Shown piece after piece: positions 1 to 8,637 of a stretch of DNA of 49,527 nt (positions are counted from its first letter, which is position 1; each line of letters begins with the position of its first letter). The stretch spans positions 1 through 49,527 of the forward strand of contig NZ_NVWY01000019.1 in NCBI RefSeq assembly GCF_002733835.1, read 5' to 3'. The notes under the pieces are model-generated. The model did no database searches. It worked only from the letters and a program-made list of their open reading frames with translations, and was not told the DNA's origin. This DNA comes from Alcanivorax sp. Lineage in GTDB: Bacteria; Pseudomonadota; Gammaproteobacteria; Pseudomonadales; Alcanivoracaceae. Both the position numbers and the translations under genes were made by a program.

Positions 1-150
1 CTCCTACCGTCTGTACCCTTGGGTCAGATGCTCCTTTGGTCCCTCCACCCCGGCAAGTCCTGCATGGTTGCAGGAAGAGCATTCAAACATACAAGCACCG
101 TTTAGGGTGCGAACCGAGCGAAGCGAGGACATCGTCCGGAGGACGATCAA
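1..150. other. Intergenic left edge, no gene recognised
   Basis: No convincing coding frame is seen here. It holds two perfect small hairpins: TCCTGC/GCAGGA near 57-78, and ATCGTCC-GGA-GGACGAT at 131-147. These sit just before the heptamer repeats and the terminator, and look like parts of a composite intergenic repeat. What lies left of position 1 is unknown. Confidence 0.4.
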
Positions 151-151
151 A

Positions 152-174
152 GCTAGAAGCTAGAAGCTGGAAGC
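152..174. repeat. Heptamer tandem repeat (GCTAGAA)3
   Basis: Three consecutive 7-bp units read GCTAGAA, GCTAGAA, GCTGGAA, followed by GCC. The array is intergenic, a few bases from the helicase terminator. It is one of three 7-bp-period arrays in the window (also 268-295 and 36348-36387). Confidence 0.7.
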
Positions 175-177
175 CAC

Positions 178-211
178 AAAAAAACCGCACCCCTTCGGGC
201 GCGGTTTTTTT
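178..211 (-). terminator. Rho-independent terminator of the helicase gene
   Basis: A GC stem (ACCGC / GCGGT core with flanking A and T runs) surrounds a CTTCG-like loop, with a run of seven A before and seven T after. It can therefore work in both directions. It lies about 90 bp past the helicase stop on the minus strand and would end that transcript. Confidence 0.8.
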
Positions 212-267
212 GTAGAGAACTCAACGCTCAGCTGGGCCTCTCAATCACGAATTAACGACCTTCGTGT

Positions 268-295
268 TGCAGCGTGTTGCGTGAAGCGTGCTGCG
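268..295. repeat. Degenerate heptamer array, four units TGNNGCG
   Basis: Four adjacent 7-bp units read TGCAGCG, TGTTGCG, TGAAGCG, TGCTGCG. Positions 1, 2, 5, 6 and 7 are constant and only positions 3 and 4 vary. The array ends 7 bp from the helicase stop codon, inside its 3' untranslated region. Confidence 0.65.
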
Positions 296-302
296 TCTCT
301 TC

Positions 303-1955
303 TTACACCATTTCCAGATCCAGGGCCTGCTGGCAGACCCGCGCGGTGCGGATCACGTGCAGCTGCTTCGGCGACAGATCTTCCGGCAGTTCCACGGTGC
401 TGTGGTCCTGGTGGATCTTGATCGGGCCGATCAGGCGGCTGGGCAGTTTGGCTTCGTTGGCAATAGCACCAACGATGTTGCCCGGCTTCACACCGTGGTC
501 GTGGCCGACCTTGATCCGGTAGCGGCGCATGGTCTTGTCGCTGCGGCCCTTGTCGTTGCGGTGTCGAGGGTTGCCTTCCCGGCGGCTGCCCGCATGGGCG
601 GATTCGCGACGGCGCGGCTCTTTCACCATTTTCGGTTCTTTCAGAATCAGCGGCTCACGCTTGAACATCATGGTGGCCAGGGCGGCCGCCATGTCGTTGT
701 CGCTGATGCCCATGGCGTCACGCAGCTGGTTGACCAGCGCGCGGGCTTCATCAACGTTGGCTCCAGAGGTGAACCCGGCCAGCTGTTCCTGGAAGCGGGC
801 AATGCGCTTGGCATTCAGGTCATCCACGGACGGCAGCGCCATCTTTTCGATGCTCTGACGGGTAATGCGCTCGATCTGACGCAGCACGTGTTGTTCGCGA
901 CGGGCCACAAACAGGATGGCGTCACCCTGGCGACCGGCACGGCCGGTACGGCCAATGCGGTGTACGTAGGCTTCCGGGTCGCCGGGCATGTCGTAGTTCA
1001 CCACGTGGGTGATCCGCGGCACGTCCAGACCGCGAGCGACCACGTCGGTGGCGATCAGCAGGTCAAAACGCTTGTCTTTCAGGCGCTGTACGGTTTTTTC
1101 CCGCTGCTGTTGGGGAATATCGCCGTTCAGGGCTTCGGCACGCAGGCCGCGACGGTTCAGCTGCTCAGCCAGTTCCAGGGTGGCCTGCTTGGTGCGCACG
1201 AAAACCAGCACGGCATCGTGTTCTTCGGCTTCCAGAATCCGGCATACGGCGTCGAGCTTGTTCAGCCCGGCCACCGGCCAGTAACGCTGGCGAATGGTGG
1301 TTCCGGTGGTGGCGCCGCCATTGTCGATGCGAACCAGTTTGGGTTGCTTGAGGTGCTGGTCGGCAACCTTGCGAATAACCGGCGGCATGGTGGCGGAGAA
1401 TAGCGCCAGCTGGCAGTCATCGGGAGTACGTTCGAGTACCCATTTCACATCGTCGATGAAGCCCATGCGGAGCATTTCATCGGCTTCATCCAGCACCAGG
1501 GCTTTCAGGTTGTTCAGTTTCATGGAGCCGCGTTCCATGTGATCCATGACGCGACCGGGGGTGCCGACAATAACCTGGGCGCCGCCGCGCAGGCCTTTCA
1601 GCTGGGTGCGGTATTCACCGCCGCCGTAAATGGGCAGAACCTGCAGACCTTTAATGTCTTTGGCAAATTCTTCACACGCAGTGGCGACCTGGATAGCCAG
1701 CTCGCGGGTAGGGGCCAGGATCAGCATCTGCGGTTCACGCAGGGTCGGATCCAGACGGGCCAAAAGGGGCAATGAAAACGCAGCCGTTTTACCTGTGCCG
1801 GTTTGTGCCTGGCCCAGAAGATCGTGTCCATCCAGCAACAGCGGGATGGCTTGCGCCTGAATCGGCGAAGGCTGCTCGAAGCCCTGACGGGCGATCGCAG
1901 TGAGCAGAACCTCGGGCAGGCCTAAAGAGGCGAACCCGGAACGGGAATCTGACAT
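303..1955 (-). CDS. deaD: DEAD-box ATP-dependent RNA helicase, DeaD/CsdA type
   Basis: This is an RNA helicase that unwinds structured RNA using ATP, expected to act in ribosome assembly and mRNA turnover, especially in the cold. All core motifs are visible in the 550 residues: a Q motif (residues 7-38), motif I AQTGTGKT (50-57), Ia PTRELA (82-87), Ib TPGR (132-135), the DEAD box (156-159), SAT (187-189) and HRIGRTGR (332-339). A basic linker (about 436-475) leads to a DbpA-type RNA-binding domain (about 477-548), as in DeaD/CsdA. It is somewhat shorter than E. coli DeaD. It is monocistronic, with about 250 bp of non-coding DNA upstream, which would suit the long leader typical of cold-regulated helicases; no cold-box motif was confirmed. 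Confidence 0.93.
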   Translation of the reverse strand: MSDSRSGFASLGLPEVLLTAIARQGFEQPSPIQAQAIPLLLDGHDLLGQAQTGTGKTAAFSLPLLARLDPTLREPQMLILAPTRELAIQVATACEEFAKDIKGLQVLPIYGGGEYRTQLKGLRGGAQVIVGTPGRVMDHMERGSMKLNNLKALVLDEADEMLRMGFIDDVKWVLERTPDDCQLALFSATMPPVIRKVADQHLKQPKLVRIDNGGATTGTTIRQRYWPVAGLNKLDAVCRILEAEEHDAVLVFVRTKQATLELAEQLNRRGLRAEALNGDIPQQQREKTVQRLKDKRFDLLIATDVVARGLDVPRITHVVNYDMPGDPEAYVHRIGRTGRAGRQGDAILFVARREQHVLRQIERITRQSIEKMALPSVDDLNAKRIARFQEQLAGFTSGANVDEARALVNQLRDAMGISDNDMAAALATMMFKREPLILKEPKMVKEPRRRESAHAGSRREGNPRHRNDKGRSDKTMRRYRIKVGHDHGVKPGNIVGAIANEAKLPSRLIGPIKIHQDHSTVELPEDLSPKQLHVIRTARVCQQALDLEMV

Positions 1956-2204
1956 GTAGTACCTATGGATTAGGGGGAGGGGCCGAGTGAGGGTCGGCGA
2001 GGGCGCGGAGTATACGCAGGTAACGGGAGAATTGCACGTTTTTTCGCCAATTACCCGGGAGGAACGAAAGCGGGCAGGGCGGGTGGTTTACGGGGCGTCA
2101 GCGCGGGAATTCGTGCGAGGTGAAGGGGCTAATGGTACGGAATGACAGGGCTGGCGGGGAAGGTGTCGCCCGGCCCTGCCGGGCCGGGCGACGTCTGAGC
2201 GGGC

Positions 2205-3017
2205 TTACATGGGCAGGACTTCAACGGTGCCCAGATACTGCAGGTAGCGTTCAGCGGCTTTGGGGTTGCTGACGTTCTTGTCGCCGGTGCCGGCTTCCAG
2301 GAAATAGCGGCCGGCGGCGGGCCACTGAATGTTGACGATGCCCTTGTCATCGCTGGTGACGGACCAGTCTTCCTGGCTGTCACGGTAGCGGGTGCCGCCG
2401 GGAACCAGTTCCACCTTGATGCCGGCAGCCGGTTCGCCGTCCAGCAGCAGTTTCCACTGGGCGGTTTCGCCAGCGTAGAGGTCATTGGGGTGAGTCAGCA
2501 GTTCCAGCTCCAGGCCTTTGCCGGTGGGTTTCAGGCCGGTTTTATTGGGCGCGCCCAGGGTGGCATAGGTTTCCAGGCGGTTGAGCACTTCCAGCAGTTT
2601 GACGTCAGTGGCGCCTTTGGGCAGCTCTGCCAGCAGCTTGTCCGCGTCTTTGCCCCGGCTGCGCTGGCGTTCGCCATCCACTTTATAGGATACGAAATAG
2701 CCGGGCTGGGCCACACTGATCCGGTAGCTGCCTTCCTGTTCCAGCTGCACGTCAAACACGCTGCGGGTGTGCATTTTGGTGGCGTTGTCCACGGTGGCGG
2801 GCTTGCCGTCGGGGCCGGTGACTTGCAAACCGTCGACGGGGTAGGCCCGCTCGAAACCGAAGATCTCATTGGAGATGCTGGCATCCACGGTAATCCACTG
2901 AGGCTCGGACACCGTGGTGTGGCTGGGCAGTAGCCACAGCTTGTGGGCCTGGGCGGGCAGGGTGGTGGCCAGCACCAGGGCGGCCAGCGCGGCTTGATGG
3001 AAACGGACTCGGATCAT
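2205..3017 (-). CDS. DUF4198 periplasmic protein, metal-uptake associated
   Basis: This 270-aa protein has a clear signal peptide (hydrophobic stretch ending PAQA, about residues 10-24), then HKLWLLPS, the usual mature start of the DUF4198 family. Members are periplasmic, often Ig-like, and sit beside TonB receptors and metal-uptake genes; the biochemical role is not known. It is the last gene of a three-gene minus-strand set (PepSY membrane protein, DUF2271, DUF4198) with 25-33 bp gaps, so co-transcription is likely. An iron-linked role is inferred from the divergent two-component/TonB receptor genes and the nearby Fur-like sites. A good ribosome-binding site (AAGGAGCACC) precedes the ATG. 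Confidence 0.8.
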   Translation of the reverse strand: MIRVRFHQAALAALVLATTLPAQAHKLWLLPSHTTVSEPQWITVDASISNEIFGFERAYPVDGLQVTGPDGKPATVDNATKMHTRSVFDVQLEQEGSYRISVAQPGYFVSYKVDGERQRSRGKDADKLLAELPKGATDVKLLEVLNRLETYATLGAPNKTGLKPTGKGLELELLTHPNDLYAGETAQWKLLLDGEPAAGIKVELVPGGTRYRDSQEDWSVTSDDKGIVNIQWPAAGRYFLEAGTGDKNVSNPKAAERYLQYLGTVEVLPM

Positions 3018-3042
3018 GGTGGTGCTCCTTGAGTAGTCGGTG

Positions 3043-3534
3043 TTATTGAGAGACGGTCAGGGTCACGGTGCCCAGTTCGTCGGTGCCTTTAACCTGTTGC
3101 TGCTGCGGTGTTTCTTCGGCTGGCCACCGGAAGGGCAGTTTCACCACTTCGCGGCCCCCCACTTCCCGGGCGGCTTCCACTACCAGGGTGTACTCACCCG
3201 CAGGCAGCGATTGCAGGGCGTCCAGTTTGCTGAAATCCACGGTGTGCGTGCCCGGTGAGCGGGTGGCGCCGGTGAGGCCGTCATAGGGGGCGGACTGGCT
3301 GCGACCGGTGCGTCGCCACCACTGGCGGATATCCTTGAGCCATTTTTCCTGGTCGTCGTACCACAGCCCCAGCGGTTCCAGGGTGCTGCGATCGGCGTTT
3401 TCCACCCAGAAGGCCACATAGGGGGCGTGGTATTCGGCCACGCGCTTGCGGGGGACTTCCACGTCCACCGAAAAGGTATCCGCGAGGGCCTGGCTGGTTA
3501 GCAGGGGGAGCAGAGTGAGGTAACGCAAACGCAT
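3043..3534 (-). CDS. DUF2271 predicted periplasmic protein
   Basis: This 163-aa protein starts with a signal peptide (MRLRYLTLLPLLTSQALA) and continues with the beta-rich DUF2271 pattern: YVAFWVEN near residue 40, LWYDDQEKWLKD near 57-68, and a late PAGEYTLVVEAAREVGG. The family is exported and of unknown biochemistry; it is regularly found with PepSY-membrane proteins and flavin- or iron-related genes. Here it lies between the PepSY-membrane gene and the DUF4198 gene, all on the minus strand with short gaps, which supports a shared role at the cell envelope during iron uptake. Confidence 0.8.
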   Translation of the reverse strand: MRLRYLTLLPLLTSQALADTFSVDVEVPRKRVAEYHAPYVAFWVENADRSTLEPLGLWYDDQEKWLKDIRQWWRRTGRSQSAPYDGLTGATRSPGTHTVDFSKLDALQSLPAGEYTLVVEAAREVGGREVVKLPFRWPAEETPQQQQVKGTDELGTVTLTVSQ

Positions 3535-3567
3535 GGGAAGGTCCTTTCTTGTCTTACGTGGCGGTGT

Positions 3568-4194
3568 TTAGTGCATGAAAAACACGATCAACAGCCAGGG
3601 CAGCACCAGCCCGGCCACGGTGACCGGCCAGGTGGCCGGGCGCCGTTTGGCGTGAAGCATCATCAGGCCCAGGCCGGTGAACGCGAAAAGCAGGCTGGCC
3701 ACGGCAAAAATATCGATAAACCAGATCCACACGGTGCCGGTGTGACGGCCTTTGTGCAGGTCATTGAAAAAGGCGATCCAGCCCCGGTCCGTGGTTTCTG
3801 CGAGTACCGTGCCGTTATTCATATCAATGGCGAGCCAGGCATCCCCGCCGGGGCGTGGCATGGGCAGGTAGATTTCGTCGGCGGCCCATTCCGGTTCCCC
3901 GCGGGTGTGCTGCAAATCCATTTTCTGCGCCAGCCATTGCTGGACGGCGGTGGGCAGCTGGCCGCTCTTTTGCTCCGCAAGCTCGGATAACAGCTCGGCG
4001 GGTAGCTCACCCTGATGTTCGCGGATGACCGGATCGGCGCTGATCTGGCTGGCGTGGTTGAGGGTAATGCCGGTCAGGCTGAACAACACCAGGCTGATCA
4101 GGCAGATCGCAGAGGTCACCCAGTGCCACTGGTGGAGTTGTTTCAGCCAGAAGGCTTTGCGTTTTTTATTCACGGTGGAGCTCAGGTCATTCAC
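3568..4194 (-). CDS. PepSY-associated inner-membrane protein
   Basis: This 208-aa protein has a membrane segment near residues 27-47 (VTSAICLISLVLFSLTGITL), a periplasmic PepSY-like portion, and two more membrane segments after the HTGTVW motif (about 155-178 and 188-206). That layout fits the small PepSY_TM-like family linked to iron-siderophore reduction. It appears to start at GTG: the only nearby ATG is out of frame and no strong ribosome-binding site is seen. It is the first gene of the minus-strand set and is divergent from the response regulator. A Fur-like sequence at 4215-4229 lies just upstream, so iron repression is plausible. Reductase function is inferred from family context only. 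Confidence 0.75.
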   Translation of the reverse strand: MNDLSSTVNKKRKAFWLKQLHQWHWVTSAICLISLVLFSLTGITLNHASQISADPVIREHQGELPAELLSELAEQKSGQLPTAVQQWLAQKMDLQHTRGEPEWAADEIYLPMPRPGGDAWLAIDMNNGTVLAETTDRGWIAFFNDLHKGRHTGTVWIWFIDIFAVASLLFAFTGLGLMMLHAKRRPATWPVTVAGLVLPWLLIVFFMH

Positions 4195-4214
4195 AACAGA
4201 GGGAGAGATGTTAA

Positions 4215-4229
4215 TGAGAATGGTTATGT
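4215..4229 (-). promoter_or_regulatory. Weak Fur-box-like site before the PepSY operon
   Basis: The 15-mer TGAGAATGGTTATGT matches 10 of 14 scored positions of the 7-1-7 Fur pattern TGATAATNATTATCA. It lies about 20 bp upstream of the GTG start. It is a weak match, but a second and much better site is nearby. Confidence 0.4.
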
Positions 4230-4310
4230 TTAAATACTGCTATCTTCGTAAAGAATGTAATGACTGGCGGGTTGCCTGAATTCTGTTCAAAAAAAGCTGG
4301 CCTAGATAAA

Positions 4311-4325
4311 TGATAATTCTTATCA
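4311..4325. promoter_or_regulatory. Strong Fur box in the divergent iron promoter
   Basis: TGATAATTCTTATCA matches 13 of 14 scored positions of the 7-1-7 Fur consensus TGATAATNATTATCA. It sits between the divergent PepSY operon and the response-regulator gene, ending only 7 bp before the latter's ATG. Iron-Fur repression of the two-component system is the simplest reading. Confidence 0.8.
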
Positions 4326-4332
4326 TTCGTGA

Positions 4333-5049
4333 ATGAATGCCATTGCTCAAATTCCCGCACGCTTGCTGGTTATCGAAGATGATTCGGTACTCAGCGGCCA
4401 TCTGCACGACTACTTTTCAGAGCGTCACTACCTGGTATCGCAGTGTTCGGATGGGCCTGCGGGCCTGGAGGCTGCGGCCTCCGGCGATTATGACCTGGTG
4501 TTGCTGGATATCCTGTTGCCGGGACTCAATGGGCTCGAGTTGCTTAACGCCCTGCGTCAGCAAAGCCCGGTGCCGGTGATTGTGGTGTCTGCGTTGGGCG
4601 ATGAACAGGCGCGCATTCAAGGCCTCATCAACGGGGCGGATGATTACCTCCCCAAGCCGTTCAGCATGGCCGAATTGGCGGTGCGGGTGGATGCGGTGTT
4701 GCGCCGGGTGGCGCTGGAACGTGTCCGACCGGAAGACGAAGGGCTGGAATCCGTGGGCAAGCTGGTGCTGCGTGACCATGACCTGGTGGCGCTTTATCGG
4801 CACACGAATCTGGGCCTCACCAATACCGAATTCCGTTTGCTGCAAGTATTGCTGGAACATCGTGATACGGTGCTCAGTAAGCCGTTCCTCTACCAGGCGG
4901 TATTACACCGCGGTTGCGGTCGCCATGACCGTAGCCTGGATCTGCACATCAGTCATGTGCGGCGCAAGCTGCGCGATGCCGGCGCTCCGGAGTCCGCGGT
5001 GCGAACAGTCTGGGGACAGGGCTATACCCTGATCACCGACGCTCTGTGA
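4333..5049 (+). CDS. OmpR-family response regulator (PfeR-like context)
   Basis: This 238-aa DNA-binding response regulator has a receiver domain at about residues 10-123, with acidic residues E15-D17, phospho-acceptor D59 in LLDILLPG, S87 and K109 in the LPKPF motif. A winged-helix output domain (about 130-235) ends in the usual VWGQGYTL. Phosphorylated by the adjoining kinase, it should activate the TonB-receptor gene. The order regulator-kinase-receptor matches siderophore-sensing loci such as PfeRS/PfeA of Pseudomonas. No clear ribosome-binding site precedes the chosen ATG, because a Fur box occupies that position. The stop overlaps the kinase start in TGATG. Confidence 0.88.
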   Translation: MNAIAQIPARLLVIEDDSVLSGHLHDYFSERHYLVSQCSDGPAGLEAAASGDYDLVLLDILLPGLNGLELLNALRQQSPVPVIVVSALGDEQARIQGLINGADDYLPKPFSMAELAVRVDAVLRRVALERVRPEDEGLESVGKLVLRDHDLVALYRHTNLGLTNTEFRLLQVLLEHRDTVLSKPFLYQAVLHRGCGRHDRSLDLHISHVRRKLRDAGAPESAVRTVWGQGYTLITDAL

Positions 5050-6398
5050 TGTTGAAACGCTATTCCCTTCTTTGGCGCCTGGCGCTGGTTCTGGTGGTTG
5101 TTGCGGTGACTACCATGGTGGCAGGCACGCGCATTACCGGTGTCCTGCGCGATGATGCCCAGCGGCTGAACCAGCAGGCGATTGCCATTATGCAAGGTTA
5201 TGCGGCGGCGGCGGAGCAGGCCTGGTTGACCGGCGGCCAGGCAGGAGTCGATCAGTGGCTGGCGGACATGAGGAGCCGTGAAGCGGGTGATATCGCTGTT
5301 ATCAGTGCCACAGACCAGTCGCTGAGCAGTGTTCCGTTGACCGAGCAGGAACGGGCCGGGTTGCGCTTTCAGCGTGGCGTGGATAGCCGCATGAGTTTTC
5401 GTTACGGCAAAAAGATGCCCTACCTGGGCGTGCCGTTTCCCGTCGCGCCGGAACAGGGCAGCTTGCTGATGCAGTTGCCTCCCCGTTTGCGCCCGGGCAC
5501 CTACTGGCCATGGGTCGAAAATCTGCTGCTGGTGGGGATGCCCACGTTGTCTGCGTTCCTGCTGGGTGGGCTGTTGTTCTGGCGTGCTCGTGTGCCCTTG
5601 AAAGCCCTGCAGGCGCAAGTGCTGGGCTTCAAGGATGATACCCAGGCACGTGTGCCCGGCCCGCTGGCAACACGCGGGGATGAGTTCGGGGAGCTGGCCC
5701 GCAGTTTCAATCATATGGCGGAACAGGTGTCCGGGATGCTGGATACCCAGCGCCAGCTGCTCAATGACATGTCCCATGAATTGCGCACCCCCTTGAGTCG
5801 TTTGTCGGTGGCACTGGAAAGTGACATGAGCGAGGCCGAACTGCGTCAGCGGGTGGAGCAGGAGCTGCACCACATGCGCACCCTGGTCGATGACACCCTG
5901 GCGCTGGGGTGGCAGGACACCGACACCGGCACCTCCGGCCTGGAATCTCTGTCGCTAACGGCGCTGTGGGACATGATTGTTGAAAATGCGGCGTTTGAAA
6001 GCGGCTGGGACAAGCGTCGTTTCCCCTGCGCGCTGCCGGACGATGCGTTGGTGTACGGCAACCTGAATGTGTTGGCCCAGGTGTTTGAGAACCTGGTCCG
6101 CAATGCCATTCGCCATTCCCCGGAGCAGGGGACCGTGCAATTGCTTGGGCAATGGGAAGAGGGAACCTGGCACCTGCAGGTAGTGGATCAGGGGCCGGGG
6201 GTGCCGGACGACAAGCTCGACCGAATCTTTGCCCCCTTTGTCCGTCTGGACGCCGCTCGGGCTGACCGTAGCGGCTTCGGGCTGGGATTGAGCATTGCCC
6301 GGCGTGCGGTGGAGCGGCTGGGCGGTGAACTGTGGGCACACAACGGCACCCCTGGCCTGTGTGTGCATTTGCGCCTGCCCGCCCCGCCACTTGTATAA
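5049..6398 (+). CDS. Sensor histidine kinase
   Basis: This 449-aa inner-membrane kinase is the partner of the preceding regulator. It has membrane segments at about residues 7-27 and 157-178 enclosing a sensor region of about 130 residues, then a HAMP linker (about 178-230). The dimerisation helix carries phospho-acceptor H243 in MSHELRTPL. The ATPase domain shows the N box (ENLVRNAIRH, about 347-356), DQGPGVPDDK (380-389) and GFGLGLSIA (409-417). The ATG at 5049 overlaps the regulator's TGA by one base; an in-frame GTG three bases earlier is the alternative. The ligand is unknown; a ferric siderophore signal is inferred from the downstream receptor. Confidence 0.9.
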   Translation: MLKRYSLLWRLALVLVVVAVTTMVAGTRITGVLRDDAQRLNQQAIAIMQGYAAAAEQAWLTGGQAGVDQWLADMRSREAGDIAVISATDQSLSSVPLTEQERAGLRFQRGVDSRMSFRYGKKMPYLGVPFPVAPEQGSLLMQLPPRLRPGTYWPWVENLLLVGMPTLSAFLLGGLLFWRARVPLKALQAQVLGFKDDTQARVPGPLATRGDEFGELARSFNHMAEQVSGMLDTQRQLLNDMSHELRTPLSRLSVALESDMSEAELRQRVEQELHHMRTLVDDTLALGWQDTDTGTSGLESLSLTALWDMIVENAAFESGWDKRRFPCALPDDALVYGNLNVLAQVFENLVRNAIRHSPEQGTVQLLGQWEEGTWHLQVVDQGPGVPDDKLDRIFAPFVRLDAARADRSGFGLGLSIARRAVERLGGELWAHNGTPGLCVHLRLPAPPLV

Positions 6399-6423
6399 AT
6401 TGTAAATCTCCTTTCGTTACAAA

Positions 6424-6438
6424 TAAGAATCAATATCA
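6424..6438 (+). promoter_or_regulatory. Fur-box-like site before the TonB receptor
   Basis: TAAGAATCAATATCA matches 11 of 14 scored positions of the 7-1-7 Fur pattern. It lies about 165 bp upstream of the receptor's ATG, just after the kinase gene. The receptor may thus have its own iron-regulated promoter as well as read-through from the kinase. Confidence 0.5.
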
Positions 6439-6604
6439 TTCCGTTTCGTGAAGTGGATTCATTACTGCTTCCCGGGCCTTGTATGGCCTGTTTTCCGGGG
6501 GATCTGCATCGATTCTTCGCCGCTGGCCTGCCGGGCCGCGCGGTGAAAGGGGGCGGTTTGCACTCCGGTTTGATGTTGTTGCTTACCTTTGAGGAGTAAA
6601 GACC

Positions 6605-8557
6605 ATGGGAATGCGTTTGGGGACTTTGGCGTTGGCACTGGCGGCTGCCAGTGGCGCCGGTTGGGCAGACGATGAGGTGCACGAGCTGGGGCAAGTGTCA
6701 GTCACGGCGGGTGGTTATGTTCAGCAGGTGGAAGATGCGCCGGCGTCGATCAGTGTGATTAACCGGGAGCAGATCGAAGAGCGCTTCTACCAGGACACCA
6801 CGGACGCCTTGCGTGATGTCCCGGGCGTGATTGTCACCGGTGGTGGTTCCGGTGATCGCGGTAACGATATCGTGATTCGCGGCATGCCGTCCTCGTACAC
6901 CCTGATCATGGTCGACGGCAAGCCGGTGTCCACCCGGGAAAGCCGTCCCAACGGCAGCGCCGGGTTCGAGCAGAGCTGGCTGCCGCCGCTGCAGAGCATT
7001 GAGCGTATCGAAGTGGTGCGTGGTCCCATGTCCACCCTGTATGGCTCTGATGCCATGGGCGGGGTGGTCAACATTATTACCCGCAAGGTTGAGAAAGAGT
7101 GGGGCGGTTCTGTACAGCTGGACGCCATCATCCAGGATGATTCGCGCTCCGGCGATAGCCAGCAGGGCAACTTCAGCCTGAGCGGCCCCTTGAAAGAAGA
7201 CCTGCTCGGCCTGCAAGTCTATGGCGGTTTTTATAATCGCCAGGAAGACCTGTTTGTGGATGGCTACGAACAGAAAGACCTGCGCAACCTGACTGCGAAA
7301 TTAAGCCTGACGCCCACGGATAATCATGATTTCTCCGTGGAGGCGACCCGTACCCAGGACAGCCGCCAGGGGCTGATGGGGCGTAGCGCTGCGTCCACCG
7401 GTTGTCGCGGTGGCTGTACCGACAGCTTTAGTGACCATAACCGTGAATCTTTCGCGCTGACCCACACTGGCCGCTGGGCTATCGGTACCTCCGATACCTA
7501 TGTGCAGCGTGAAAAGGCGGAAAACGAAAGCCGCGAAATGACCATCACCAATACCAATGCCAAGACGGCGCTGGTGATGCCCATGGGTAATCATATGGTG
7601 ACGGTAGGCGCCGATTTCACGGAAGAGAAGCTGGACGACAAAACCTCCAACCGGATCTCCGATCGCACTAACATTGAGTCATCCAAGTACGCCCTGTTTG
7701 CGGAAGATGAGTGGATGCTGACTGATACTTTCTCGGTCACTGCGGGGGCCCGCATGGATGATGATGAGAATTTCGGCACCCATGTTAGTCCGCGCCTGTA
7801 TGGTGTGTGGGGATTCAGCCCGCGATGGACTGTGAAGGGGGGTGTTTCCAGCGGTTTCCGCTCTCCGTCGCTGCGTGAACTGACCCCGGATTGGGGGCAG
7901 GTAAGCCGTGGCGGGAACATCTATGGTAACCCGGACCTGGAACCGGAAACCTCGATTAACCAGGAGTTGGGCCTGTACTTCAACGCTGGCCGGGCGCTGA
8001 TGGCTAACGTGACCGTGTTCCATAACGACTTCAAGGACAAGATTACCCGTATTACCTGCCCCATCAGCATCTGCCCGGACGGTCCGAACCAGTTTGGTTC
8101 CGATCCTACCTACCGGGTGAATGTGGATGAAGCGGAAACCCAGGGGGTGGAAGCGGCGCTGTCCACCACGTTGGCGCGGGTGGTGTCCATCAACCTGAGC
8201 TATACCTATACCGATTCCGAACAGAAATCCGGGGAATACAAAGGCGAGCCGTTGACTCAGCTGCCGGAACATCTGGCCAGCCTGAACGTGGACTGGCAAG
8301 CGACAGATACCGTGTCGCCCTGGGCGACCGTGCGCTATCGCGGCGAGGAAAGCCAGCCGACCACGGGGCCGTCCAGCAGCGCTATTATTGCGCCGTCGAA
8401 TACGCTGGTGGATGCGGGGGTTGGTTTCCAGCTGACACCGCAGACCAAACTCAACACAGGCATTTATAACCTGGCCGACAAGGAAATCTTCTATGAAGAA
8501 TACGGCTATGTGGAAGATGGCCGACGTTACTGGCTGGGTGTGGTAACCAACTTCTGA
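6605..8557 (+). CDS. TonB-dependent siderophore receptor (FepA/CirA type)
   Basis: This outer-membrane receptor of 650 aa probably imports a ferric siderophore using TonB energy. A signal peptide ends near GAGWA (about residue 21), followed by a TonB-box-like ELGQVSVTA. The plug carries DVPGVIV, IRGMPSS, LIMVDGKPV and the diagnostic ERIEVVRGP..LYGSDAMGGVVNIIT stretch (about 135-163). A 22-strand-type barrel follows and ends in phenylalanine. Two cysteine pairs (CRGGC, and CPISIC) lie in predicted surface loops, as in FepA-like receptors. GAGGAG at 6591-6596 sets the start. Substrate specificity cannot be read from sequence; catecholate is the likeliest class by family. Confidence 0.88.
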   Translation: MGMRLGTLALALAAASGAGWADDEVHELGQVSVTAGGYVQQVEDAPASISVINREQIEERFYQDTTDALRDVPGVIVTGGGSGDRGNDIVIRGMPSSYTLIMVDGKPVSTRESRPNGSAGFEQSWLPPLQSIERIEVVRGPMSTLYGSDAMGGVVNIITRKVEKEWGGSVQLDAIIQDDSRSGDSQQGNFSLSGPLKEDLLGLQVYGGFYNRQEDLFVDGYEQKDLRNLTAKLSLTPTDNHDFSVEATRTQDSRQGLMGRSAASTGCRGGCTDSFSDHNRESFALTHTGRWAIGTSDTYVQREKAENESREMTITNTNAKTALVMPMGNHMVTVGADFTEEKLDDKTSNRISDRTNIESSKYALFAEDEWMLTDTFSVTAGARMDDDENFGTHVSPRLYGVWGFSPRWTVKGGVSSGFRSPSLRELTPDWGQVSRGGNIYGNPDLEPETSINQELGLYFNAGRALMANVTVFHNDFKDKITRITCPISICPDGPNQFGSDPTYRVNVDEAETQGVEAALSTTLARVVSINLSYTYTDSEQKSGEYKGEPLTQLPEHLASLNVDWQATDTVSPWATVRYRGEESQPTTGPSSSAIIAPSNTLVDAGVGFQLTPQTKLNTGIYNLADKEIFYEEYGYVEDGRRYWLGVVTNF

Positions 8558-8592
8558 GGTCCGCCTGAGGCATTAGTACCTTATAGAAACAA

Positions 8593-8625
8593 CAACGCCG
8601 GCAAATGCCGGCGTTGTGCGTTTTG
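8593..8625 (+). terminator. Terminator between receptor and DUF4168 gene
   Basis: A 10-bp perfect stem, CAACGCCGGC / GCCGGCGTTG, with a 4-base loop is followed by TGCGTTTT. It lies 36 bp after the receptor stop and just before the end of the convergent DUF4168 gene. The T run suits the plus strand best. Confidence 0.65.
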
Positions 8626-8637
8626 TTGCGCTCAGGG

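Noticed and set aside
288..1403. 371-aa plus-strand frame opposite the helicase gene
   Set aside because: The helicase has every family motif on the other strand; this is a G+C-driven shadow.
2009..2037. Helicase promoter with -10 TATACT on the minus strand
   Set aside because: The -10 is good, but no acceptable -35 is found at normal spacing, so it is not listed.
5022..5873. 283-aa minus-strand frame opposite the histidine kinase gene
   Set aside because: The kinase is complete on the plus strand; this frame has low-complexity Gln/His composition.
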